From JAPPHA01 sp964291635 (GTDB taxonomy: Bacteria > Pseudomonadota > Alphaproteobacteria > Rhodobacterales > Rhodobacteraceae), in contig OZ219899.1 in NCBI GenBank assembly GCA_964291635.2, positions 1 through 64,000 on the forward strand: a stretch of DNA of 64,000 nt. The letters are read 5' to 3'. Shown here piece by piece: positions 57,251 to 64,000 of this stretch; within the stretch, counting starts at the first letter, position 1, and every line of letters begins with the position of its first letter. The notes below the pieces were generated by a model that saw only the letters and a program-made list of their open reading frames with translations, had not been told where the DNA came from and searched no databases. A program made the position numbers and the translations under genes.

Positions 57251-57265
57251 CAGAACCAGGCTCAC

Positions 57266-57291
57266 GGAAGGGGCGGCCGGCCGCCCCTTCC
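57266..57291 (+). other. Perfect intercistronic palindrome
   Basis: A 26-base perfect palindrome (GGAAGGGGCGGCC and its complement) between the binding-protein and permease genes. No T-run. Likely an mRNA-stabilising or partial-termination hairpin, as in the other peptide importer. Confidence 0.75.
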
Positions 57292-57311
57292 AAACCTGGA
57301 GCATTTGACTC

Positions 57312-58229
57312 ATGCTCAGGCTGCTGCTCGTTCGGCTCGTGCAGATCCCCGCGATCATCATCGCGATGAGCCTCCTGGTGTTCATTTTCCTGAACGCCAG
57401 CGGCGACCCTGCGCAGCTGCTGATGCCGACCGAAGCGACAGAGCAGGACATCGAGGAGATGCGCCGCGCGCTGGGCCTCGACCGTCCGCTCCATGTCCAA
57501 TACTGGAACTTCCTCAGCAACGCCCTTCAGGGTGATTTCGGCACTTCGCTGCGCTCTCGACAGCCGGCGATGGACACCGTGCTGGCGGCCCTGCCGGCCA
57601 CTCTGGAACTGGCGTTCGCCGCGATCATCATTTCGACTGCCGTATCCATTCCTCTTGGCATCGCGGCGGCCGTAAAGCGCAATTCGCCAATCGACACCAT
57701 TGCGACGGTCGTCGCCGTTCTCGGGCAATCCATGCCCGTATTCTGGCTCGGCATCCTCCTGATCCTGCTCTTTTCCGTCACGCTGAACTGGCTTCCCGTC
57801 AGCGGCCGGGGCAGTTGGCAGTCACTGATCCTCCCGGCGGTGACACTCGGTTGGTACATGAACGCGCTGATGACGCGACTGACCCGTTCGGCCATGGTCG
57901 AAGTGCTGAATGAGCCGTATATCCGCACAGCGCGAGCCAAGGGCATGCCCCTGCGGACCATCATATTCAAGCACGCATTTCGCAATGCCCGCATCCCGAT
58001 CCTCACAATCTGGGGCCTGCAGGTCGGCACCATGCTTACGGGCACCGTCGTAACAGAGACGGTTTTCGCGTGGCCGGGCCTCGGGCGCGCAAGTATCCAT
58101 GCCGTGGTTGGACGCGATTTTCCGGTCGTCATGGCGAGTATCGCACTCTTCACCCTCATATTCGTTCTGATCAATCTCATCGTGGATCTCGCGTACTACG
58201 CGCTCGATCCGCGAATTCGGAAGGTCTGA
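57312..58229 (+). CDS. Peptide ABC transporter permease (DppB type)
   Basis: A 305-aa inner-membrane permease. 'LLLVRLVQIPAIIIAMSLLVFI' opens the protein and 'NASGDPAQLLMP' follows. The coupling loop is 'PYIRTARAKGMPLRTIIFKHAFR', and 'TVVTETVFAWPGLGRASIHAV' is typical. Overall C-terminus 'LIVDLAYYALDPRIRKV'. The next gene starts 5 bases downstream. Confidence 0.95.
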   Translation: MLRLLLVRLVQIPAIIIAMSLLVFIFLNASGDPAQLLMPTEATEQDIEEMRRALGLDRPLHVQYWNFLSNALQGDFGTSLRSRQPAMDTVLAALPATLELAFAAIIISTAVSIPLGIAAAVKRNSPIDTIATVVAVLGQSMPVFWLGILLILLFSVTLNWLPVSGRGSWQSLILPAVTLGWYMNALMTRLTRSAMVEVLNEPYIRTARAKGMPLRTIIFKHAFRNARIPILTIWGLQVGTMLTGTVVTETVFAWPGLGRASIHAVVGRDFPVVMASIALFTLIFVLINLIVDLAYYALDPRIRKV

Positions 58230-58234
58230 CGCGC

Positions 58235-59065
58235 ATGCCGCGGATTGTCCTCGGAGTGAAGGGCACGGTCGGCTTCACCATACTTGGAGTGTTCATGCTC
58301 CTGGCACTGGGCGCGGACGTGATAAGCCCGGCGGACCCGCTCGCACAAAGCCTTCGGGCACGACATCATGAACCTTCCTTCGGCCTTGACGGTCCTGCCT
58401 ATTGGCTTGGCGCGGACCATGTCGGGCGCGACATCTTGAGCCGCATCATCCACGGCGCCCGGATTTCCATCATCGTCGGTATCGGCGCCGTGTTGGTCTC
58501 CGGGATCATCGGAACCCTGATCGGCATCACGGCAGGTTACAGGGGCGGCCTTTTGGGAGCGCTCCTCATGCGGCTCGCCGATATGAAGCTCGCCATGCCG
58601 ATGATTCTGTTCGCCATCGCCTGGATCGCATTCTTCGGGCCGGGACTCGTGAGCGTCATCATCGTGATCGGCGTCTGGGGATGGGTTCCCTACGCGCGCT
58701 ACGCGCGGAGCATGGTGCTATCGCTCCGTGAGGCCCTGTTCGTGCAATCCTCGGTGGCAATGGGCGCATCCAGCAGTGACATCATGTTCCGCCATATCGC
58801 GCCGAACCTGATCGGACCGATCATCGTCATGGCGACGCTGCAACTCGGCGAGGCAGTTCTGCTGGAATCCGTACTGAGCTTTCTTGGCGTCGGTGTGCAG
58901 CCGCCGACGCCCACCTGGGGCAGCATGGTCTCCGACGGCCGCAGCTACATCGACACGGCCTGGTGGACCGTAACGTTTCCCGGACTTGCCATCACGCTGT
59001 TTGTCCTGGCCGCGAATTTCGTCGGTGACACGCTTCGCGACATTCTCGACCCGCGCGCGCTGTAA
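58235..59065 (+). CDS. Peptide ABC transporter permease (DppC type)
   Basis: A 276-aa permease with about six membrane spans. 'GADHVGRDILSRIIHGARISI' is the DppC signature, the coupling loop is 'LFVQSSVAMGASSSDIMFRH', and it ends 'NFVGDTLRDILDPRAL'. The ATG at 58235 is preferred over an upstream frame inside dppB. Unlike the importer at 42.8 kb, this DppC is not fused to an ATPase. Confidence 0.94.
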   Translation: MPRIVLGVKGTVGFTILGVFMLLALGADVISPADPLAQSLRARHHEPSFGLDGPAYWLGADHVGRDILSRIIHGARISIIVGIGAVLVSGIIGTLIGITAGYRGGLLGALLMRLADMKLAMPMILFAIAWIAFFGPGLVSVIIVIGVWGWVPYARYARSMVLSLREALFVQSSVAMGASSSDIMFRHIAPNLIGPIIVMATLQLGEAVLLESVLSFLGVGVQPPTPTWGSMVSDGRSYIDTAWWTVTFPGLAITLFVLAANFVGDTLRDILDPRAL

Positions 59066-59099
59066 CGGAAGCGCTGGCCCAATCAAGGAGAAATGGATT

Positions 59100-60038
59100 A
59101 TGAAAGAGATCTTTGTGCTGGTGACTATGGACGTGGAAAAGGCGCTCCCCGCGGACCGCCCTGCCTCCACGACAGGACCGCGGAACTACGAGGAAAGCGC
59201 CGTCTTCATCGAAGCCTATGTGGAGCGCGCCAAGTCCCACGGCTTTCCGGTCTCGTTCATGATCCATCCCGAAGTTACGCATGAGCACAAGGATCTCTTC
59301 AATCAATTGGAAGAGGATGGGGCCTGCCTCGGTCTGCATCTGCATCCGTGGAAATTCCTGGATGGCCGCTACAAGGCCCATTTTGGTGGGCTGACCCGCG
59401 ACGAGCAGAGGGATATTCTCGGCAAGGCCATGGCAATGTGGTCAGACGCCATGAACCGAAAGCCCCTTTGGTTTCGACCGGGCACGTTTTCCGCCAATGA
59501 CAACACCATGCCGCTCCTGGCAGAACTCGGGTTCCTCGGCGGTTCGATTTCCCTGCCCGGACGAGTGTATCCAGACATGTGCGCGGTCTGGGCCGGCGCA
59601 CCGCCGGACCCGCATTTCGGCCATCCCGCGTTTCGCCACCTCCCCGGGGAACTTGATTTCGTGAACATCCCCTTGAGCGTCGACATGTCCCGCGTGGAAG
59701 TGCGGAACGGAAATCTTTTCCGCTGGGATCTCCGGCCGGACTGGCTCGATGCGGACTACCGCACAATTGCTGACAACATCGTTGGCCAGGTTGTTGCGCG
59801 CGAACCCGCTCTGCCGGTGGTCCACATGGTCACGCACAATGACAACGACTTCTCCGATCCTGGGGACCGGGTTTGCCAGAATTATGTGAGTGCGCTCAAC
59901 GAGGTAGTGGAAGCATGCCAGCGGCGCGAACTCACTGCGGTCGGAGCGACATTTGCCGATGTTGCCGAACAACTGCGCGCGGCAGGCCGTAAGGCAGGCA
60001 GGTTCCGGTATGCGCATGCGTCGATGCTCGATGGTTGA
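59100..60038 (+). CDS. Polysaccharide-deacetylase-like (NodB-fold) protein
   Basis: A 312-aa NodB-homology protein without signal peptide, hence cytoplasmic. Motif 1 Asp is in 'LVTMDVEKALP', motif 2 histidines in 'CLGLHLHPWKFLDG', motif 3 in 'LWFRPGTFSANDNTM', and a later His in 'VVHMVTHNDNDFSD'. Such proteins remove N-acyl groups from sugars or hydrolyse small amides. AAGGAG lies before the ATG at 59100. It is the last gene of the importer operon, so it probably deacylates the imported compound together with the CocE/NonD hydrolase. Confidence 0.85.
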   Translation: MKEIFVLVTMDVEKALPADRPASTTGPRNYEESAVFIEAYVERAKSHGFPVSFMIHPEVTHEHKDLFNQLEEDGACLGLHLHPWKFLDGRYKAHFGGLTRDEQRDILGKAMAMWSDAMNRKPLWFRPGTFSANDNTMPLLAELGFLGGSISLPGRVYPDMCAVWAGAPPDPHFGHPAFRHLPGELDFVNIPLSVDMSRVEVRNGNLFRWDLRPDWLDADYRTIADNIVGQVVAREPALPVVHMVTHNDNDFSDPGDRVCQNYVSALNEVVEACQRRELTAVGATFADVAEQLRAAGRKAGRFRYAHASMLDG

Positions 60039-60210
60039 ACGCGAATTTTCAGGAACGTCAACAATGTCAGAACTTTAGTTCGAGGTTAATGGCCGTTCGG
60101 ACGTTCGCCGCCAACGAGCAGGCGCCATTGCCCGTAGCTTTGCCGTTCCTTCACGAGAACGGTGCCGTCCGCACGAACTCCGATCACGAAATCGAAAAAA
60201 AACAGGCTGG

Positions 60211-60227
60211 AGAGCCTCTTGCAAAAT
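60211..60227 (+). repeat. Left terminal inverted repeat of insertion sequence
   Basis: AGAGCCTCTTGCAAAAT, exact inverse of 61718-61734. Confidence 0.93.
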
Positions 60228-60451
60228 TATTGAGTTGACCGGTCGTCGAACAGTGCCGGGTATCCGGCGCGGGCGTGCGCGCGACCGTGACCACCTGAAT
60301 CCCCGGGTTTTCGGCATTCCCTCCCGATTCGCGGGAAAAACAGGCGAAAATGCCGGAGCGCAGGCCAGGTTTAACCGTTCGCCGGCTTTTCCAGGGCTTT
60401 TCCAGAGGAGATCGAGGACGCCGGAACCGTCCCGAAGGACGGGGAAGCGCG

Positions 60452-61597
60452 TTAGGGAGGCACAACGAGGCGCATCAACTGGTCAACCGTCAGCGCAAGC
60501 ACCCCGAACATCAAATGGCAGAATACTTTCGCGTGTCCCCGGACACGCACATGGCGGGCGCCGAACTCGTCCTTGAGACGGGCATTGCTCCGCTCGACCC
60601 CGGAACGGATCCGGTAGCGAACACTCTCAGGCATGACAAGACCACACACGCGCAGTGCCCGGGCCTCGCGTTTCAGGTCCTGCTTGAGCGCCGTGTCACG
60701 ACGCGGGTTGACATCGATGATCGGGACGTGGCCAAGGCGTTCGCTCATCTCGTGGATCTCTGTCGCGTCATAGGCCGCGTCCATGAGATCATAGAGGTTG
60801 GTCACACGTCCGGCGCTCATCGTCGCAAGGGGGATCGCCACCTGGCTGTCATGGACCGATGCCGAGGTCAGGATGGCGCTCACCGGCACGCCGCAATCGG
60901 CCGTGTCGAGGTGGAGCTTGTAACCTCTCCAGCTGACGAGAAAGCCTTTGGCGTTCTTCTTGGCCCCATGGTCGCAGGCGCGCGGCAGGTCATCGAGCAT
61001 CTCCTCGAGGCTCATGCCATTCGACTGGCGTTCGAGACGCCCGGGTTCCTTCTCGACTTCCTCGCCCTTGCGGGGACGCCCACGCCTGCGCTTCGGTTTC
61101 TCCACGGTTGCCGGTTTCGGCGCCGGCTTCTCCCGTCCCTCGATCGCCGTCGAGTCCCGCGAGACATGGCCGATCAGTTCCGCCCCCAGGGCATCCTTCA
61201 CAAGCGCTTCGTGCATGCGTTCCGCAAGGCGGGCCTCGGAAAACGCGGCAAACGCACGCGAAAAGGTCGCCTCGCTCGGGATCGCGCTGACACGCGACCA
61301 ACCGCACAGCCGGCGTAACGGCGCGTCAACCTTGAGCCTGTCAATCAAATCCCGGGTTGTTGGCAGGTCCCATATCGCCTTGGCAATGAAGGCCCGTGCC
61401 AGGGCCCGACGACTCTGCTGTGGTCGTCCGGGGCCACGCCAGTATGTATCGACGAAGCGCTCGACCTCGACCAGGTCGAGGACCTGGACCAGATGTTTGT
61501 GCTTCTCCATGAGGGGGCCAATCTCTTCAGCGAGTTCGGGAAAAAGTTCCGCTTGAAATCGGGTCCAGATATTGGATAGAGTGGAGTTCAAGGACAT
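60452..61597 (-). CDS. IS4/IS5-type DDE transposase
   Basis: A 381-aa transposase with an N-terminal DUF772-like domain ('RRALARAFIAKAIWDLPTTRDLIDRL') and a DDE core: 'VSRDSTAIEGREKP' (first Asp), 'GYKLHLDTADCGVPVSA', 'YDLMDAAYDATEIHEM' (second Asp region) and 'GVERSNARLKDEFGARHVRV' (Glu). A Pro/Lys/Arg-rich spacer ('KPKRRRGRPRKGEE') sits mid-protein. Full length and between intact ends, so the element may be active. The family label is by resemblance; IS1182 is an alternative. Confidence 0.88.
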   Translation of the reverse strand: MSLNSTLSNIWTRFQAELFPELAEEIGPLMEKHKHLVQVLDLVEVERFVDTYWRGPGRPQQSRRALARAFIAKAIWDLPTTRDLIDRLKVDAPLRRLCGWSRVSAIPSEATFSRAFAAFSEARLAERMHEALVKDALGAELIGHVSRDSTAIEGREKPAPKPATVEKPKRRRGRPRKGEEVEKEPGRLERQSNGMSLEEMLDDLPRACDHGAKKNAKGFLVSWRGYKLHLDTADCGVPVSAILTSASVHDSQVAIPLATMSAGRVTNLYDLMDAAYDATEIHEMSERLGHVPIIDVNPRRDTALKQDLKREARALRVCGLVMPESVRYRIRSGVERSNARLKDEFGARHVRVRGHAKVFCHLMFGVLALTVDQLMRLVVPP

Positions 61598-61717
61598 CGG
61601 GGTCGCCTCCCTTGGTAGTGTTTTTGGGTAACTACACTATACCTTGTGGCGGCTCCGATTTCCAGGATTATCCGAGCAAAATCGTCGAAATCGGCGGGAA
61701 ATTCACCCGTCTAAGGG

Positions 61718-61734
61718 ATTTTGCAAGAGGCTCT
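61718..61734 (-). repeat. Right terminal inverted repeat of insertion sequence
   Basis: ATTTTGCAAGAGGCTCT, exact inverse of the left repeat. Confidence 0.93.
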
Positions 61735-62116
61735 GGAAACCAAGATATTTCCTGGTCACGGCACCTTTGCGGAAATCGCACCCGGTGCGGTGGCCGGTCT
61801 GTGTGCCGGAACAAGACCCGAACAGGAATCCTTGCCTTGACAGGATTGCCAGGATGCGTCCGACGCAGGCACCGGGAACCGTTATCGATCTTGCCTTCGA
61901 GCCAAGGCACCCGGCAAGGGGATTTTGGTTGTGCAGGATTGAGTTGTCCATGATAACATGCGGAGCATTCTGTCGGTTCAGCATGAGGGATTCCGTTGTT
62001 CAGACGGCTGCCGGGTACAAACCCGCCGTCCGGGTTGAACGGTTTCGGTCCCGGCCGAAGCATCCGAAGGGCGCCACAGAAGCAACAGGAAAACAGACTG
62101 TAATTGGAGTAGGCCC
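61735..62116. other. Intergenic, probable island edge upstream of ubiK
   Basis: 382 bases with no gene recognised. It should contain the ubiK promoter and the right junction of the inserted segment. Confidence 0.5.
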
Positions 62117-62410
62117 ATGTCTTCCCAAAACAAGGTACTGGACGACATATCAAAACTGATGATTAACGCGGTCGGTGTTGCGCAAGGCGCAAAATCCGAA
62201 GCGGAATCGGTGTTTTCGACTTGGCTCGATCGCTGGTTAACCGAGCGAAATCTGGTTCTCAGGGAAGAGTTCGATGCCGTGAGCCTGATGGCAGCCCGGG
62301 CGCGCGAAGAGAATGAGGCACTTAAGTCACGAATAGAGGCATTGGAAGCGGCAATCCAAAACCAGCCGAAACAGGGCAGGGCAAGAAGGCCGAGCAAAAG
62401 CAAGGAATAG
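62117..62410 (+). CDS. ubiK: Ubiquinone biosynthesis accessory factor UbiK
   Basis: A 97-aa BMFP/DUF526 protein that assists the aerobic ubiquinone-synthesis complex through UbiJ-like partners. N-terminal 'KVLDDISKLMINAVGVAQGAK', central 'LDRWLTERNLVLREEFDAV', C-terminal coiled coil 'REENEALKSRIEALEAAI' and a basic tail. Normally beside lgt in Rhodobacterales. Confidence 0.93.
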   Translation: MSSQNKVLDDISKLMINAVGVAQGAKSEAESVFSTWLDRWLTERNLVLREEFDAVSLMAARAREENEALKSRIEALEAAIQNQPKQGRARRPSKSKE

Positions 62411-62465
62411 CCGGACGCTGGTCTATCTCCGTAATGCCTTCCCAGCCGCTCTCTTCTCCTGGTCT

Positions 62466-63560
62466 TTAAAGCCTCATCCCGGTCTCCGAGTCGAAGAGCG
62501 ACGCGTTCTGCAAGTCGAGGAAGAACGTGGTCTTCTCATCGAGATCCGGTGCGCGCGACGATCGCACCCGGCACGCCATCATCTGGCCTTCGAATTCGAA
62601 CCAGACCTGGAGATCGCCGCCCGTCATGTCCTTGCGGTGCACGCTCCTTTCAGCCTGGAGGAACACGTGGCCCTCCAGCCTGTCGCGTGACCGGTAGATG
62701 TTTTCCGGGCGAATCCCGAGGAGCACGCGCTGCCCCTCTTCAGGATTTCCCTCCGAGAAAACATAATGCGGGAGCAGGGCGACATGGTCGCCGATCGCCA
62801 CCGCGGGCACGGCGTCCCGGAAGGTGATCCGGCCCGTGAGAAAATTCATCTTGTTGAGGCCGACGAACTCGGCAACGAACCTGTTTCGTGGCGTGTAGTA
62901 GATGTCGTAGGGCGTGCCGAACTGCTGTACGTGGCCGCCGTCCAGGACCGCCACCTTCGTGGCCATTGTCATCGCCTCGATCTGGTCATGTGTCACGAGG
63001 ACGAACGTGGACCCGACACTCCCGTGCAATTCGCGTAGTTCCAGCCGCATCTGGTTGCGTAGCTTGACATCAAGGTTCGACATGGGTTCGTCGAGCAGGA
63101 AGATTTCGGGATCACGAACGAGCGCCCGTCCGATCGCGACCCGCTGCCGCTGGCCGCCGGACAGTTGCGACGGTTTGCGGTCCAGGAGATCGGCGATCTG
63201 CAGGAGACCGGCGACACGCTCGACGGCGCGCCGGCGATCAGCCCGGGGAACGCCCTGGCATTCGAGCCCGAAACTGATGTTCCGAGCGACCTTCATCGTG
63301 GGATAGAGCGCGTAGGACTGAAAAACCATTGCGACGTTCCGGTCGCTCGGGTCGAGCCGGGTGACGTCCCTGCCGTTGATTTCGATCCTGCCGGCCGTGG
63401 TTTCCTCCAGCCCTGCAACGCAGTTCAACAGGGTCGTCTTGCCGCAACCGCTGCCACCGAGCAGGACCAGGAAATCTCCCTTTTCGATCTCGATGTTGAT
63501 GTCCCTGAGGACTTCGACCGGGCCGAAGTTCTTGGCTAGGTTTGTCAGTTTCAAAGACAT
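62466..63560 (-). CDS. Sugar-type ABC transporter ATP-binding protein (UgpC/MalK family)
   Basis: A 364-aa ATPase of a CUT1-type importer. Walker A 'GGSGCGKTTLL', Q-loop 'MVFQSYALYPTM', signature 'LSGGQRQRVAIGRAL', Walker B 'IFLLDEPMSNLD', H-loop 'LVTHDQIEAMT', and the C-terminal regulatory domain with 'LLGIRPENIYRS'. It follows the permease on the same strand by 4 bases. Substrate, a glycerol phosphate, sugar or polyol, cannot be fixed. Confidence 0.93.
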   Translation of the reverse strand: MSLKLTNLAKNFGPVEVLRDINIEIEKGDFLVLLGGSGCGKTTLLNCVAGLEETTAGRIEINGRDVTRLDPSDRNVAMVFQSYALYPTMKVARNISFGLECQGVPRADRRRAVERVAGLLQIADLLDRKPSQLSGGQRQRVAIGRALVRDPEIFLLDEPMSNLDVKLRNQMRLELRELHGSVGSTFVLVTHDQIEAMTMATKVAVLDGGHVQQFGTPYDIYYTPRNRFVAEFVGLNKMNFLTGRITFRDAVPAVAIGDHVALLPHYVFSEGNPEEGQRVLLGIRPENIYRSRDRLEGHVFLQAERSVHRKDMTGGDLQVWFEFEGQMMACRVRSSRAPDLDEKTTFFLDLQNASLFDSETGMRL

Positions 63561-63564
63561 GTAC

Positions 63565-64000
63565 CTATCCCTTCAGGGCGCCCTGGGTCAGGCCACGGAC
63601 AAAGAACCGGCCGGCGACGAGGAACAGGAGAAGCGTCGGAAGCGCCGAGATCATCACGGCCGCGATGTTCACGTTGTATTCCTTGATCCCGTAGGACGAA
63701 GCAACGATGTTCTGCACGGCGGCCATTATCGGCCGCTTGCCGGTCTCGCCGAATGTCAGCGCAAACAGGAAATCGTTGTAGATGCCCGAAAACACGAGGA
63801 TTACGGCAACGATGGCAATGGCCGGTGACAACGGAAGGATGACGGAGAAGAAGATCTTGAAGAATCCCGCGCCGTCCATGATCGCGGCACGGACAAGCTC
63901 ATCGGGAAGGGAGACATAGAAATTGCGAAAGAGCATCGTCGTCAGCGGGATTCCGTAGACCGTGTGAATCAGGATGAGCCCGGTCGTGGTGCCGTAGATG
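63565..64000 (-). CDS. Sugar-type ABC transporter permease (UgpE/MalG family), 5' part outside window
   Basis: C-terminal about 145 residues of a CUT1 inner-membrane permease, continuing past the window edge: 'GLILIHTVYGIPLTTMLFRN', the coupling loop 'LPDELVRAAIMDGAGFFKIF', and the end 'FLVAGRFFVRGLTQGALKG', which is highly typical. Upstream of the ATPase gene. Confidence 0.93.
   Translation of the reverse strand, partial: IYGTTTGLILIHTVYGIPLTTMLFRNFYVSLPDELVRAAIMDGAGFFKIFFSVILPLSPAIAIVAVILVFSGIYNDFLFALTFGETGKRPIMAAVQNIVASSYGIKEYNVNIAAVMISALPTLLLFLVAGRFFVRGLTQGALKG

Larger units (their letters stand above)
60211..61734 (-). mobile_element. Intact DDE insertion sequence, 1524 bp
   Basis: Delimited by a perfect 17-base terminal inverted repeat (AGAGCCTCTTGCAAAAT) with a single intact transposase between. 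Target duplication, if any, is very short (both outer flanks show GG). Minus-strand reading just left of it, 'GVRADGTVLVKERQSYGQWRL', may be the tail of a gene it interrupted. Confidence 0.92.

Overview
The window looks like a chromosomal segment of an alphaproteobacterium, most likely Rhodobacterales (Rhodobacteraceae or Roseobacter-like). The evidence is the gene order: clpA/gloB/methyltransferase, an F1-only atpHAGDC operon, HAD(TIGR01459)-maoC-ribF-ycgN-ltaE, purE-purK-ydcH, and pgeF-midA-lgt with ubiK further along. Coding density is high, base composition is moderately GC-rich, and most start sites have good ribosome binding sites. No tRNA, rRNA or CRISPR array was seen.

Layout. 1-6.9 kb: a frameshifted OmpA/coiled-coil envelope gene, clpA, a 25-base C run, a PlsC-type acyltransferase, gloB and a methyltransferase. 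7.2-13.2 kb: the F1 ATP synthase operon facing prs. 13.4-16.6 kb: Ldh-type dehydrogenase, a GST-kappa/HCCA-isomerase-like protein and a second methyltransferase. 17.0-18.7 kb: a decayed IS607-type element with a serine-recombinase tnpA and a Fanzor-like tnpB. 18.7-24.6 kb: ltaE, ycgN, ribF, maoC and a HAD phosphatase on the minus strand, then an SHMT-like PLP enzyme. 24.7-26.9 kb: groESL with promoter, CIRCE-like operator and terminator. 27.4-28.2 kb: remnants of a vapBC toxin-antitoxin pair. 28.6-37.0 kb: purEK, ydcH, a haloacid dehalogenase, an FbpABC-type ABC importer and trxB.

37.2-45.6 kb is a regulated uptake cluster. It holds an M24-fold protein that appears to have lost its metal ligands, a FadR/GntR regulator, a DUF1028 protein and a dipeptide-type ABC importer whose DppC permease is fused to the DppD ATPase. 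Three near-identical TCATGA-centred palindromes sit in its two divergent control regions and are the likely operators. 46.2-50.5 kb: an MFS transporter and pgeF-midA-lgt. 50.7-60.0 kb is a second peptide-type importer operon with a CocE/NonD hydrolase, a DppD-DppF fused ATPase and a polysaccharide-deacetylase-like enzyme. It is split by a decayed TnpB element that is itself bounded by imperfect inverted repeats of about 74 bp. An intact DDE insertion sequence lies at 60.2-61.7 kb, followed by ubiK and the start of a sugar-type ABC importer. Because lgt and ubiK are normally neighbours in this group, 50.5-62.1 kb reads as an accessory island.

Lesions are concentrated in mobile and toxin-antitoxin genes, while the housekeeping genes are intact. 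The strongest candidates for something new are the Fanzor-like IS607 TnpB without zinc-ribbon cysteines, the inverted-repeat-bounded TnpB element, and the two peptide-import clusters with unusual fusions and partner hydrolases.
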